From: Manihot esculenta
Lineage: Eukaryota; Streptophyta; Magnoliopsida; Malpighiales; Euphorbiaceae
Length of the DNA: 64,000 nucleotides
Reading direction: 5' to 3'
NCBI RefSeq assembly: GCF_001659605.2
Contig: NC_035170.2
Location: 27,880,020-27,944,019 of the forward strand
The notes below the pieces were generated by a model. That model had not been told where the DNA came from, did no database searches, and worked only from the letters and a program-made list of their open reading frames with translations. A program made the position numbers and the translations under genes. This document shows positions 1 to 8,948 of this stretch, one piece after another. How positions within the stretch are numbered: the stretch's first letter is position 1; the number at the start of each line of letters is the position of its first letter.

Positions 1-23
1 AGACCAAGGAGGCATTTGCCAGG

Positions 24-148
24 TTCGGCCGCCGAAAGTGAAGTTCGGCCGCCGAACATGTGAAGGCTTCGGGAGCGCCTTTGGCCTCCGAAAGTCTTGT
101 GGGAGCAAGCCAAGGTTCGGCCGCCGAAAGTGAGGTTCGGCCGCCGAA
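24..148 (+). repeat. U3 array of TTCGGCCGCCGAA motifs, element A 5' LTR
   Basis: Four copies at 24-36, 44-56, 116-128 and 136-148, all upstream of the TATA box. Each has inverted arms TTCGG and CCGAA around a CCG spacer and contains the GCCGCC core of the plant ERF-binding GCC box. The same cluster recurs at 4709-4833 in the 3' LTR. Confidence 0.85.
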
Positions 149-202
149 CATGCATGAGGTTAGGGGGCACGTTAGGCTGCCGAAGGTTGATGACCAGGCC
201 AC

Positions 203-210
203 CTATAAAG
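203..210 (+). promoter_or_regulatory. TATA box of element A 5' LTR
   Basis: CTATAAAG lies in the context CCACCTATAAAGAGCCC. Its position relative to the repeat clusters matches TATA boxes in D (39520-39528, 47162-47170), G (11553-11560) and H (8674-8682, minus strand). Transcription should start about 30 bp downstream. Confidence 0.75.
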
Positions 211-445
211 AGCCCTCAGATCGGAAATGGGCGAGTTTTCTCCCCATTCCCGAGCTCAGGTGAGTGTATGCCCTCCCTTGGTTGCTTGTGTGTCTTCTCT
301 TCAAAATCCTTCAAGTTTTCATAAGATCTACCCTTGGTTTGAAGTTTTGAAGCTAAAATAGAAGTTTTGGGAGCTTGGAGCTTTTGGAGCTTGGATTCTC
401 CACACCTCCGAGTTAGAGGTCGCACCAACCCTCGATCTTCAAGAG

Positions 446-1816
446 GTAAGTGTAGATCTTTGTTTCCCTTGAGTTTTTAAGAAGTTTTAAGTAAGTTTTA
501 TGGAGGTTATATGGTTGAGTATGGGTAGGTATGCATGTTTAGGCTTTTGTGGGTTTTATGCCCAATGTATGTTATGTGATGATGTGTTGAGGAGTTTAAG
601 TTAGTTTCTTTGCTCTCTTTGCTTGTGGGAGTGTGTATGCATGCTTGGGAGAGAGTATGTGAGGTTTGGGGTGTTTTGGAAGGTTTTGGAGGCTGGTGTG
701 CAAGGGCTGAGTTCTGATGAACTCAGGTTCGGCCGCCGAAGGTGGTTTCGGCCGCCGAACGTGCCTATGGATGCATGGTTTGGCCGCCTAACCTTGCCCC
801 CGAAAGTTGAGTTGTGGCTTGAAAGCAGACTTTCGGCCGCCGAAGGTAATGTTCGGCCGCCGAAAGTGCCTGACTTTCGTTTCTGGAGAGAGGGTTCGGC
901 CGCCGAAGGTGCCGCCGAACCTACCCGAGTTTCGTCTCTGGAGGAGACTTTCGGCCGCCGAAGGTGCCGCCGAAAGTGCCTGTCCAGCCTTTTCATGGCT
1001 GTTTTCCTATGCATATTTCTATGATGTTTAGAGGGGTTTTTGGGGAGTTTCTTATGAGTTGTTAGCATGTGTTTAGTACCTCATGTGAGTCCATCTGTGT
1101 AGGATTGGACCCGAGGAGAGGTGTCTAGCTTCAGTGCTAGTTGACCCTGAGTTTGTTGAGCAGAGGCTTCAGGTGAGTAGAACTAAACTTAATGTTTTAC
1201 TTTAAGAAATTCTAATGTCTAAAGCATACTCATACATCATGTTATGTAATAGGATGTTTTGCACTAGTTCATCATGCCCATGCACCATGTTTATATGTTA
1301 TAGGATGATTGCACTAGTTTCACGAAGGTGACGCATTGCATAATGTGCTATGTATATGATGTGATGGGTGGACCAAGGCGACCTCAATAGCCCGCAAGTC
1401 TGTCAATGAGTCTTTGTCAATCGGGCGAGTACATGTAGGAAAGCCCCATGAGAGCTCCTTCGGGGCCAAGTTTTGACAGAGGGAATGTTGGGGTCATGTC
1501 TAACCCTGAGGGGAAGGACGTTACGTGAACCCTCTAAAATCACCCGCAAGAGGAAGAGATTTGCTAGCATGAACTCAAGCGGGGGTGAGATGTTTGTTGT
1601 GATATAATTGTGATATGACGCATTTCATGAATGCATGAATAAGAAGAATAATTGAATTGAATAAAATGTCTTTATAATAAAATACATAAAAAGGGTGGAA
1701 CAATAAAAGGCATAATAATATACCTAAAAATGGAGGAACTAAAGCAAATGTTTTTCTCTGTTTCTACTCACTGGGCTCTTGTAGCTCACCCCATTCCCTT
1801 ACCCCCAGTTTTGCAG
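446..1816 (+). other. Candidate two-intron splice cassette in element A 5' LTR
   Basis: Donor AAGAG/GTAAGT at 446, acceptor CTGTGTAG ending at 1102, a 70-nt exon 1103-1172, donor TTCAG/GTGAGT at 1173, and acceptor TTTTGCAG ending at 1816 after a pyrimidine-rich tract. The same order recurs in the other Tekay LTRs here. Another strong donor, CTCAG/GTGAGT, lies near 255. The 3' LTR copy is 5131-6501. Splicing is inferred from consensus sites and conservation only. Confidence 0.5.
728..976 (+). repeat. Downstream array of TTCGGCCGCCGAA motifs, element A 5' LTR
   Basis: Full motifs start at 728, 747, 832, 852, 895 and 950, with half-motifs GCCGCCGAA between them. The spacer TTTCGTCTCTGGAG also recurs, with GTCTC/GAGAC arms at one site. 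The array falls inside candidate intron 1. The matching array in the 3' LTR is 5413-5661. Confidence 0.85.
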
Positions 1817-2636
1817 GGCCAGAGTAAGTAAGCCAGAGTATGTCAAGCCAGAGTAAGTCAGAAGAACTATGGGATAGAAGAGGTTCAAGCATGGGTTGCC
1901 ATGTTTGGTTGTAATAGCTTAGCTTGTTTTGTTTATGTTTATGTATAAGAGATGTCTGTATGTATATGTTTATGGATATAGTGAACGTTATGTAAGGAAG
2001 TTGCTAAAGAGATGATATGTTATGTAATGCTATGTATGTTTGTTGCTTGCATAGTTTAGTGGTGGACATGAGCATGAAAATTTATGGACATGATAGATGG
2101 ACTTGATGTATGGTCCTTATGTATATAAAGAATATGATGAATGGAAAGAGTAAAGAGTAATGTTATAAAGAGATAGAGCCAAGTTAAGAAAAGTATAGAT
2201 ATGCCATGTGATGTAGCATGGGATGTATAGAATTGTGCTTTGCCTAGAGTGTTGGTAAATCCCTTTTTGTTATGCATGATCTTGAGAAAATGTTTTAAAT
2301 GTTATGAGTTTTGAATGGCCCGTGAGGGAAGAAAGGGTTCCAATCCCTTGACCCAAAGCGGATATGTTTTAAAGCAAGCTTGATGACCCATCTGGTATGA
2401 GGTTCTATGTTTGCATGCATAGGTCAAGCTGAGGTAAGGAAAACAAGTTTAAAGGCTTTTATGAGACCAAAGCTTAAGTTTTCAAGCAAAGTTTGATCAT
2501 GCACGGGATTATACCTAGAGTTCAGGATGTATAGAGGCTTACTACGGGTCCCGGCGGCCTTAAGCCGATCTGGATCCTAGTGCCGAGCAGTTTGGGGCCG
2601 TTACAAGAGGGGTACCGGTTTCCGGGCTGTTACAGA

Positions 2637-2648
2637 TGGTATCAGAGC
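2637..2648 (+). other. Primer binding site (initiator tRNA-Met), element A
   Basis: TGGTATCAGAGC begins two bases after the LTR end at 2634. It is complementary to the 3' end of plant initiator tRNA-Met and primes minus-strand DNA synthesis. Confidence 0.92.
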
Positions 2649-3144
2649 AGAGGTTCCTCAAGAGTACGGTGTTTTGATGCGAAGATGCTCAGACATCGGA
2701 AAGAGGTTGTGCTAGATGTTAGGAGGGCAAGCACGTTAAGAAAGAGTGAGAGTGAGATCATGTCCACTAGGATAGGATGAGGAGTCCTGTCTTGCTATGA
2801 TGATGTGTAATGCCATGTGTGATGCATGTGCATTTATGTTGTATTATGGATGTTGTTAGTCCCTTAGCTGCGAGATGGCATGATATGTACTGATATGAGA
2901 TGAGCTGAGAGACCAGGTGTGGCCCTTGGCACAGTTGGTCATGGCATGATCTGCTATGTTGTAGGCTGTAGGTGACAGGTTCATCCATGATATATGTTGC
3001 ATGATGGGTCATGTGTTTATCACATGGACCATATGATATGATACTATGCTATGTGTTGTGAGTTCATGTGTTTGTCATGGACCACATGATGTGATGTGAT
3101 GCTTATGTGTGCTTGTGTGCCCGTTGTGTTTCAGACAAGCTGAG

Positions 3145-3789
3145 ATGCAAGGTGCTAGGAGCTCTATGGAGTCAGATCCATCTGAGTGGGAAAGTGAGCC
3201 TTTTCCCCTTGCAAGGTCAGGTGGAGATGACAGAGTAAGAGACCCTGAAAGGTCTGTAGAAGTCTGCAGAGAAGTTATGGTGCAGAGGAGGGATGTAGGT
3301 CTGCAAGTGAATATGGATGAAGAAAGTATGGGAGAGTCTAAGAGTTCAAGTTCAGGAGAAGTTGATCCCTCCATGATGAGTACAGCTACCAAGAGAGGTA
3401 GACGGGGGAGAAGAACCCCTAAGCCATGGGGCAAGACTAGGAAGGGTAGGTTGTGGAAGAGGTTTAGGCTTGATGCTGAAGATGGCTCGAGTTCTGGCCG
3501 AGGAGCTACAGGATGTTTGAGGTGCGGAAGGTTGCATAGAGGGCCTTGTCGAGTTGGGACAACGGCATGCTTCAGGTGCGGACAGGAAGGGCATTTCACA
3601 CGTGAGTGTCCTGCTGCGCCCAGGAGAATGTGGTCCCAGCAGCGAGCTGCAGGTGATGTGGCTCAAGCCATTGTTCCAGGAAGGGGAGCAGACACATCGA
3701 ACGCAGTGATGCCAGGTACGCTCACTTGTTCATGTTCTGATGTGTGTGTTTGTGCTCTAGTGTGTTTCCCTTTTCTGTTGTTGCTCTAG
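3145..3789 (+). CDS. Mini-Gag of element A (nucleocapsid-like, zinc knuckles)
   Basis: About 214 codons. I chose the ATG at 3145 because it aligns with gag starts in C, D and E, each lying a few bases after an acceptor-like TTTCAG (here 3129-3134). The frame is open upstream to 3109. An acidic N-terminus contains SDPSE. A block DVGLQVNMDEES at about residues 53-64 is shared with element C, followed by a basic RGRRGRR stretch. Two cysteine clusters follow: CLRCGRLHRGPC (CX2CX3HX3C) and [14 protein letters not shown], a standard CX2CX4HX4C knuckle. The capsid domain seen in D is absent. The C-terminus runs into out-of-frame protease remnant, so the natural end is uncertain. It may coat the element RNA or ride in particles of an autonomous relative; this is inference. 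Confidence 0.65.
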   Translation: MQGARSSMESDPSEWESEPFPLARSGGDDRVRDPERSVEVCREVMVQRRDVGLQVNMDEESMGESKSSSSGEVDPSMMSTATKRGRRGRRTPKPWGKTRKGRLWKRFRLDAEDGSSSGRGATGCLRCGRLHRGPCRVGTTACFRCGQEGHFTRECPAAPRRMWSQQRAAGDVAQAIVPGRGADTSNAVMPGTLTCSCSDVCVCALVCFPFLLLL

Positions 3790-4110
3790 GAGCCTTTGGG
3801 AGGTTGAGTTGATAGCTTCTGGGTGTAGAGTGTTCTCTTTGGGTTAGTAGACCGGAGAGGATCCATCTGTGACTGAGATTCAGGCCAGTGTCCGATGAGG
3901 GTAGATGCCTTCCACCCGAGCATGAGGTCCAAGACTTGAGTGTCTGGATATCAGCCGGGGGATGGATTGGTTTTCTACTTGTGGAGCTGGTGATACTTGC
4001 GTCTGCAGCGCAAGGTGGTCAGGATCGAAATGCAGAATGGGTCTGAGGTAGGCTTCAGAGGGGACCGTGTAGGATGCCTAGAAGTTTGATGTCAGCTGTC
4101 AGGCTCGTAG
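3790..4110 (+). pseudogene. Decayed protease-region remnant of element A
   Basis: Fragments align by eye with D's protease region: a GGATGGATTGG stretch near 3962 matches D near 43540, and GGCTTCAGAGGGGACCG near 4050 matches D near 43628. The frame is broken by several stops. The rest of pol is deleted; 4110-4480 is purine-rich, AGAG-repetitive sequence with no recognisable coding. Confidence 0.6.
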
Positions 4111-4483
4111 AGTGTATAGGAATGGTTAGTAGAGAGTTTTAGTTGAGTTTGAGAGGGCAGCAGGCAGGTCTAGGAACCAGCCCTAGTGCCATAGATAGAG
4201 CGAGTGTTCAGAGGTTTCAGGCTAGTGTCAGGTTGGCCATCAATCAGGGAGGTAGAGTTTGGTTCAGAGGTGGTGCTTAGTACCCATAACCATTTCTCTC
4301 TTTCCTTTCGGGATGGTACCTGCAGAGAGTAAGAGTACAGCAGAGAAGAGTAAGAGTAGAATAGAAAGCAGAAGAGAAGAGTAAGATCAGTGAAGAAAGA
4401 AGAGAGAAGAATCAGAGTAGCGCAGCAGAAGCTTGTGGCGTTCAAGTGCAAGTTTGAGGTTTTGTTTGTTTGTGTTTTTGTTT

Positions 4484-4521
4484 GAACATTCGGGGACGAA
4501 TGTTCTGTAAGGGGGGAAGAA
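4484..4521 (+). promoter_or_regulatory. Conserved hairpin plus polypurine tract, element A
   Basis: Inverted arms GAACATTCG and CGAATGTTC enclose GGGA at 4484-4505. The purine tract GTAAGGGGGGAAGAA follows directly to the LTR start at 4522 and should prime plus-strand DNA. The same hairpin precedes the tract in C, D, E and G. Confidence 0.85.
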
Positions 4522-7319
4522 TGTAAGACCCCGCTCGTTCAGACATCGGAATTCCTACCGTCCGGTGGAATCTCGGGTGTCGGATCCTCTTTGGAGGGTA
4601 GAGCAAGGGTAAAGGAAAGGTTTTCTAAAATGTTTTTAAGTGTTTTATGGTTTTAAATAGAAAAGAGTTGAGTTTTTGAAGAGAAAGACCAAGGAGGCAT
4701 TTGCCAGGTTCGGCCGCCGAAAGTGAAGTTCGGCCGCCGAACATGTGAAGGCTTCGGGAGCGCCTTTGGCCTCCGAAAGTCTTGTGGGAGCAAGCCAAGG
4801 TTCGGCCGCCGAAAGTGAGGTTCGGCCGCCGAACATGCATGAGGTTAGGGGGCACGTTAGGCTGCCGAAGGTTGATGACCAGGCCACCTATAAAGAGCCC
4901 TCAGATCGGAAATGGGCGAGTTTTCTCCCCATTCCCGAGCTCAGGTGAGTGTATGCCCTCCCTTGGTTGCTTGTGTGTCTTCTCTTCAAAATCCTTCAAG
5001 TTTTCATAAGATCTACCCTTGGTTTGAAGTTTTGAAGCTAAAATAGAAGTTTTGGGAGCTTGGAGCTTTTGGAGCTTGGATTCTCCACACCTCCGAGTTA
5101 GAGGTCGCACCAACCCTCGATCTTCAAGAGGTAAGTGTAGATCTTTGTTTCCCTTGAGTTTTTAAGAAGTTTTAAGTAAGTTTTATGGAGGTTATATGGT
5201 TGAGTATGGGTAGGTATGCATGTTTAGGCTTTTGTGGGTTTTATGCCCAATGTATGTTATGTGATGATGTGTTGAGGAGTTTAAGTTAGTTTCTTTGCTC
5301 TCTTTGCTTGTGGGAGTGTGTATGCATGCTTGGGAGAGAGTATGTGAGGTTTGGGGTGTTTTGGAAGGTTTTGGAGGCTGGTGTGCAAGGGCTGAGTTCT
5401 GATGAACTCAGGTTCGGCCGCCGAAGGTGGTTTCGGCCGCCGAACGTGCCTATGGATGCATGGTTTGGCCGCCTAACCTTGCCCCCGAAAGTTGAGTTGT
5501 GGCTTGAAAGCAGACTTTCGGCCGCCGAAGGTAATGTTCGGCCGCCGAAAGTGCCTGACTTTCGTTTCTGGAGAGAGGGTTCGGCCGCCGAAGGTGCCGC
5601 CGAACCTACCCGAGTTTCGTCTCTGGAGGAGACTTTCGGCCGCCGAAGGTGCCGCCGAAAGTGCCTGTCCAGCCTTTTCATGGCTGTTTTCCTATGCATA
5701 TTTCTATGATGTTTAGAGGGGTTTTTGGGGAGTTTCTTATGAGTTGTTAGCATGTGTTTAGTACCTCATGTGAGTCCATCTGTGTAGGATTGGACCCGAG
5801 GAGAGGTGTCTAGCTTCAGTGCTAGTTGACCCTGAGTTTGTTGAGCAGAGGCTTCAGGTGAGTAGAACTAAACTTAATGTTTTACTTTAAGAAATTCTAA
5901 TGTCTAAAGCATACTCATACATCATGTTATGTAATAGGATGTTTTGCACTAGTTCATCATGCCCATGCACCATGTTTATATGTTATAGGATGATTGCACT
6001 AGTTTCACGAAGGTGACGCATTGCATAATGTGCTATGTATATGATGTGATGGGTGGACCAAGGCGACCTCAATAGCCCGCAAGTCTGTCAATGAGTCTTT
6101 GTCAATCGGGCGAGTACATGTAGGAAAGCCCCATGAGAGCTCCTTCGGGGCCAAGTTTTGACAGAGGGAATGTTGGGGTCATGTCTAACCCTGAGGGGAA
6201 GGACGTTACGTGAACCCTCTAAAATCACCCGCAAGAGGAAGAGATTTGCTAGCATGAACTCAAGCGGGGGTGAGATGTTTGTTGTGATATAATTGTGATA
6301 TGACGCATTTCATGAATGCATGAATAAGAAGAATAATTGAATTGAATAAAATGTCTTTATAATAAAATACATAAAAAGGGTGGAACAATAAAAGGCATAA
6401 TAATATACCTAAAAATGGAGGAACTAAAGCAAATGTTTTTCTCTGTTTCTACTCACTGGGCTCTTGTAGCTCACCCCATTCCCTTACCCCCAGTTTTGCA
6501 GGGCCAGAGTAAGTAAGCCAGAGTATGTCAAGCCAGAGTAAGTCAGAAGAACTATGGGATAGAAGAGGTTCAAGCATGGGTTGCCATGTTTGGTTGTAAT
6601 AGCTTAGCTTGTTTTGTTTATGTTTATGTATAAGAGATGTCTGTATGTATATGTTTATGGATATAGTGAACGTTATGTAAGGAAGTTGCTAAAGAGATGA
6701 TATGTTATGTAATGCTATGTATGTTTGTTGCTTGCATAGTTTAGTGGTGGACATGAGCATGAAAATTTATGGACATGATAGATGGACTTGATGTATGGTC
6801 CTTATGTATATAAAGAATATGATGAATGGAAAGAGTAAAGAGTAATGTTATAAAGAGATAGAGCCAAGTTAAGAAAAGTATAGATATGCCATGTGATGTA
6901 GCATGGGATGTATAGAATTGTGCTTTGCCTAGAGTGTTGGTAAATCCCTTTTTGTTATGCATGATCTTGAGAAAATGTTTTAAATGTTATGAGTTTTGAA
7001 TGGCCCGTGAGGGAAGAAAGGGTTCCAATCCCTTGACCCAAAGCGGATATGTTTTAAAGCAAGCTTGATGACCCATCTGGTATGAGGTTCTATGTTTGCA
7101 TGCATAGGTCAAGCTGAGGTAAGGAAAACAAGTTTAAAGGCTTTTATGAGACCAAAGCTTAAGTTTTCAAGCAAAGTTTGATCATGCACGGGATTATACC
7201 TAGAGTTCAGGATGTATAGAGGCTTACTACGGGTCCCGGCGGCCTTAAGCCGATCTGGATCCTAGTGCCGAGCAGTTTGGGGCCGTTACAAGAGGGGTAC
7301 CGGTTTCCGGGCTGTTACA
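4522..7319 (+). repeat. Element A 3' LTR (complete, 2798 bp)
   Basis: Starts TGTAAGACCCCG directly after the polypurine tract and ends GCTGTTACA, so it has TG/CA termini. It contains a TATA box at 4888-4895, motif clusters at 4709-4833 and 5413-5661, and the splice-site series 5131-6501. Reading frames duplicated from the 5' LTR are repeat translations. Confidence 0.93.
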
Positions 7320-8948
7320 CATCACATCACAACTAATCATCTTCCGGATGGACTGAAACAAAACTCCCTTCTCTGTGCCCGGCTCGCAAAGGAGCTCCTC
7401 AGGTCTTTATTAATGCCTGGCCCTCAAAGGAGCTCCTCAGGTCTTTATTAATCATGCAGTTGCCCGGCCCTTCGGGCTCCTCAGGACTTGATAAACATGC
7501 AATGCCCGGCCCTCAAGAGGCTCCTCAGGTCTTTATTAAAGAGATAGGGCTAATGAATCAACTCTGTGTCCATCCGCACATACAACAAATTATGCAATGC
7601 ACATCTTCGTGAGTTCTAATGCAATCACCCTACTAGATATCATGATGCATGGTACATGCTAAAACATATATTTTCTCATGTTAAAATGAGTTTAAGTTCA
7701 GTTCCACTCACCTCTGGCTGACTCTGTGCTAACTCTACAGGTTCTGAAACAATGCTCACTGCTGAGCTCCCTGATTCCTCTGGTCCGTACCTACACAGGT
7801 GGACTCAAATGAGGGACCAAACTAACTCAAGAACATCTCTAAAAACTCCCCCAAAAGCCCTCTAAAAGATCATAAAACAATCACATAAAACATGCAAAAG
7901 AAGGCTGGACAGGGCACTTTCGGCGGTAGGTTCGGCGGCCGAAACCCCCCTCCAGAGACGAAACTCATGCATGTTCGGCGGCACCTTCGGCAGCCGAAAG
8001 TCTCATCCAAAGACGAAACTCAAACCTTCGGCGGCACTTTCGGCGGCCGAACCTTGCCTCCAGAGATGAAAGTCCAAATTTTCGGAAGCAAGCTTTGGCA
8101 GCCGAAACTGCCTCCACAAGGGGTTCGGCGGCCGAACCTTCCTTCGGCGGCCGAACCTGGCTTTTGCCCGTTGGGCAGAAACATGCTCTGCTTCATGCAA
8201 ACTTACCCCAAATCTTACCCAACATGCATATCAACTACTCCCAACTAGCACATACCATACATCATGCATAAAGAGGTGAAAAGCTACTCTAAAACCTCAA
8301 ACAAATACATCATACAACACTTAAACATGCTGAACACAAAAATCTCCAAAACTCTCCATAAAACCTAATCATGCATACTACCCATACAACTCCCTTAAAA
8401 CCTTCAAAAACCAAGAAAGGAAGTTCAGGATCTTCACTTACCTCTTCCAAACAAGGAAAACAATGATCCTAACATGGAGATGTGAAGAACTCTTCTCCCA
8501 AAATCTCCAAGCTTCCAAACTTGCTCTTTTTGCTCAAAAACTTCAAAACCCCATGAAAATCCATCAAAACCATGAAAGATTTGAGAAAACACATAAATCA
8601 CTCAAGGAAGATCAAGGCTCACCTCAGCTGGTGCAAATGGAAAGAAAACCTTATCCATTTGACCGACCTAGGGCCTTTTATAGTTGGCTGGCCAGACCAA
8701 CTACGGCGGCCAAAGGAGAACCCGAATGCCATGCATGTTCGGCGGCCGAAAGTGACCTTCGGCGGCCGAACATGGGCTTTTCTGCCTTGGTGCTTTTCTT
8801 TCAAAAACTCATTTCTTTAAACACTTTAAAACATTAAAACTCTTTAAAAACATATAAAAACATACCCCAAACCCTTCTAGGGCATTCCGACATCAGAAAT
8901 CCACCGGACTACAGGAATTCCGATGCCGGACTCTAGCCGGGTATTACA
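7320..8948 (-). mobile_element. Element H: Tekay LTR, cut by element A
   Basis: Read on the minus strand it starts TGTAATACCCGGCTAG at 8948 and matches G's LTR closely through the TATA region (8674-8682) and motif arrays (U3 8737-8770; downstream 7919-8160). It stops at 7320 where A is inserted, so the rest lies left of the window. It interrupts G's pol at 8949. Candidate intron 1 is 7791-8441 with a 79-nt exon 7712-7790. Whether H is a solo LTR or the 5' LTR of a longer element cannot be told here. Confidence 0.8.
7378..7535 (-). repeat. Minisatellite in LTR H
   Basis: About four degenerate units of 40-60 bp built on GCCCGGCCCTCAAAGGAGCT and CTCCTCAGGTCTTTATTAA. It lies at the LTR position where D, E, F, G and L have different short tandem repeats. 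Confidence 0.75.

Larger units (their letters stand above)
1..2634 (+). repeat. Element A 5' LTR (left end outside window)
   Basis: Direct repeat of 4686-7319. It ends in GCTGTTACA just before the primer site. It holds a TATA box at 203-210, clusters of the GC-rich 13-mer before and after it, and a two-intron-like series of splice sites. The short reading frames here are translations of the repeats and are not genes. Confidence 0.93.
1..7319 (+). mobile_element. Element A: non-autonomous Tekay-type LTR retrotransposon
   Basis: Two direct LTR copies flank a 1.9 kb internal region. Positions 1-2634 match 4686-7319 with a constant offset of 4685 and no length change, so the first ~164 bp of the 5' LTR lie left of the window. 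The order is LTR, initiator-tRNA-Met primer site, mini-Gag frame, decayed protease, polypurine tract, LTR. No RT, RNase H or integrase is present, so it would need proteins in trans. I saw no differences between the LTRs by eye, which implies a recent insertion. It sits inside LTR H; the expected TSD is CATCA at 7320-7324, whose partner is outside the window. Confidence 0.9.

Noticed and set aside
601..1068. Reading frames of 60-155 codons in the LTRs (FGGR, SAAE, RRPK repeats), also at 5286-5753, 7892-8248, 28620-28970, 31609-31995, 39850-40251, 47445-47912, 49867-50103 and 63157-63558
   Set aside because: They are translations of the GC-rich 13-mer arrays, open on both strands because the motif lacks stops. 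There is no start context or domain, and they recur wherever an LTR does.
7378..7535. CRISPR-like array
   Set aside because: Plant nuclear DNA; units are degenerate and adjacent, without regular unique spacers, and lie inside an LTR.
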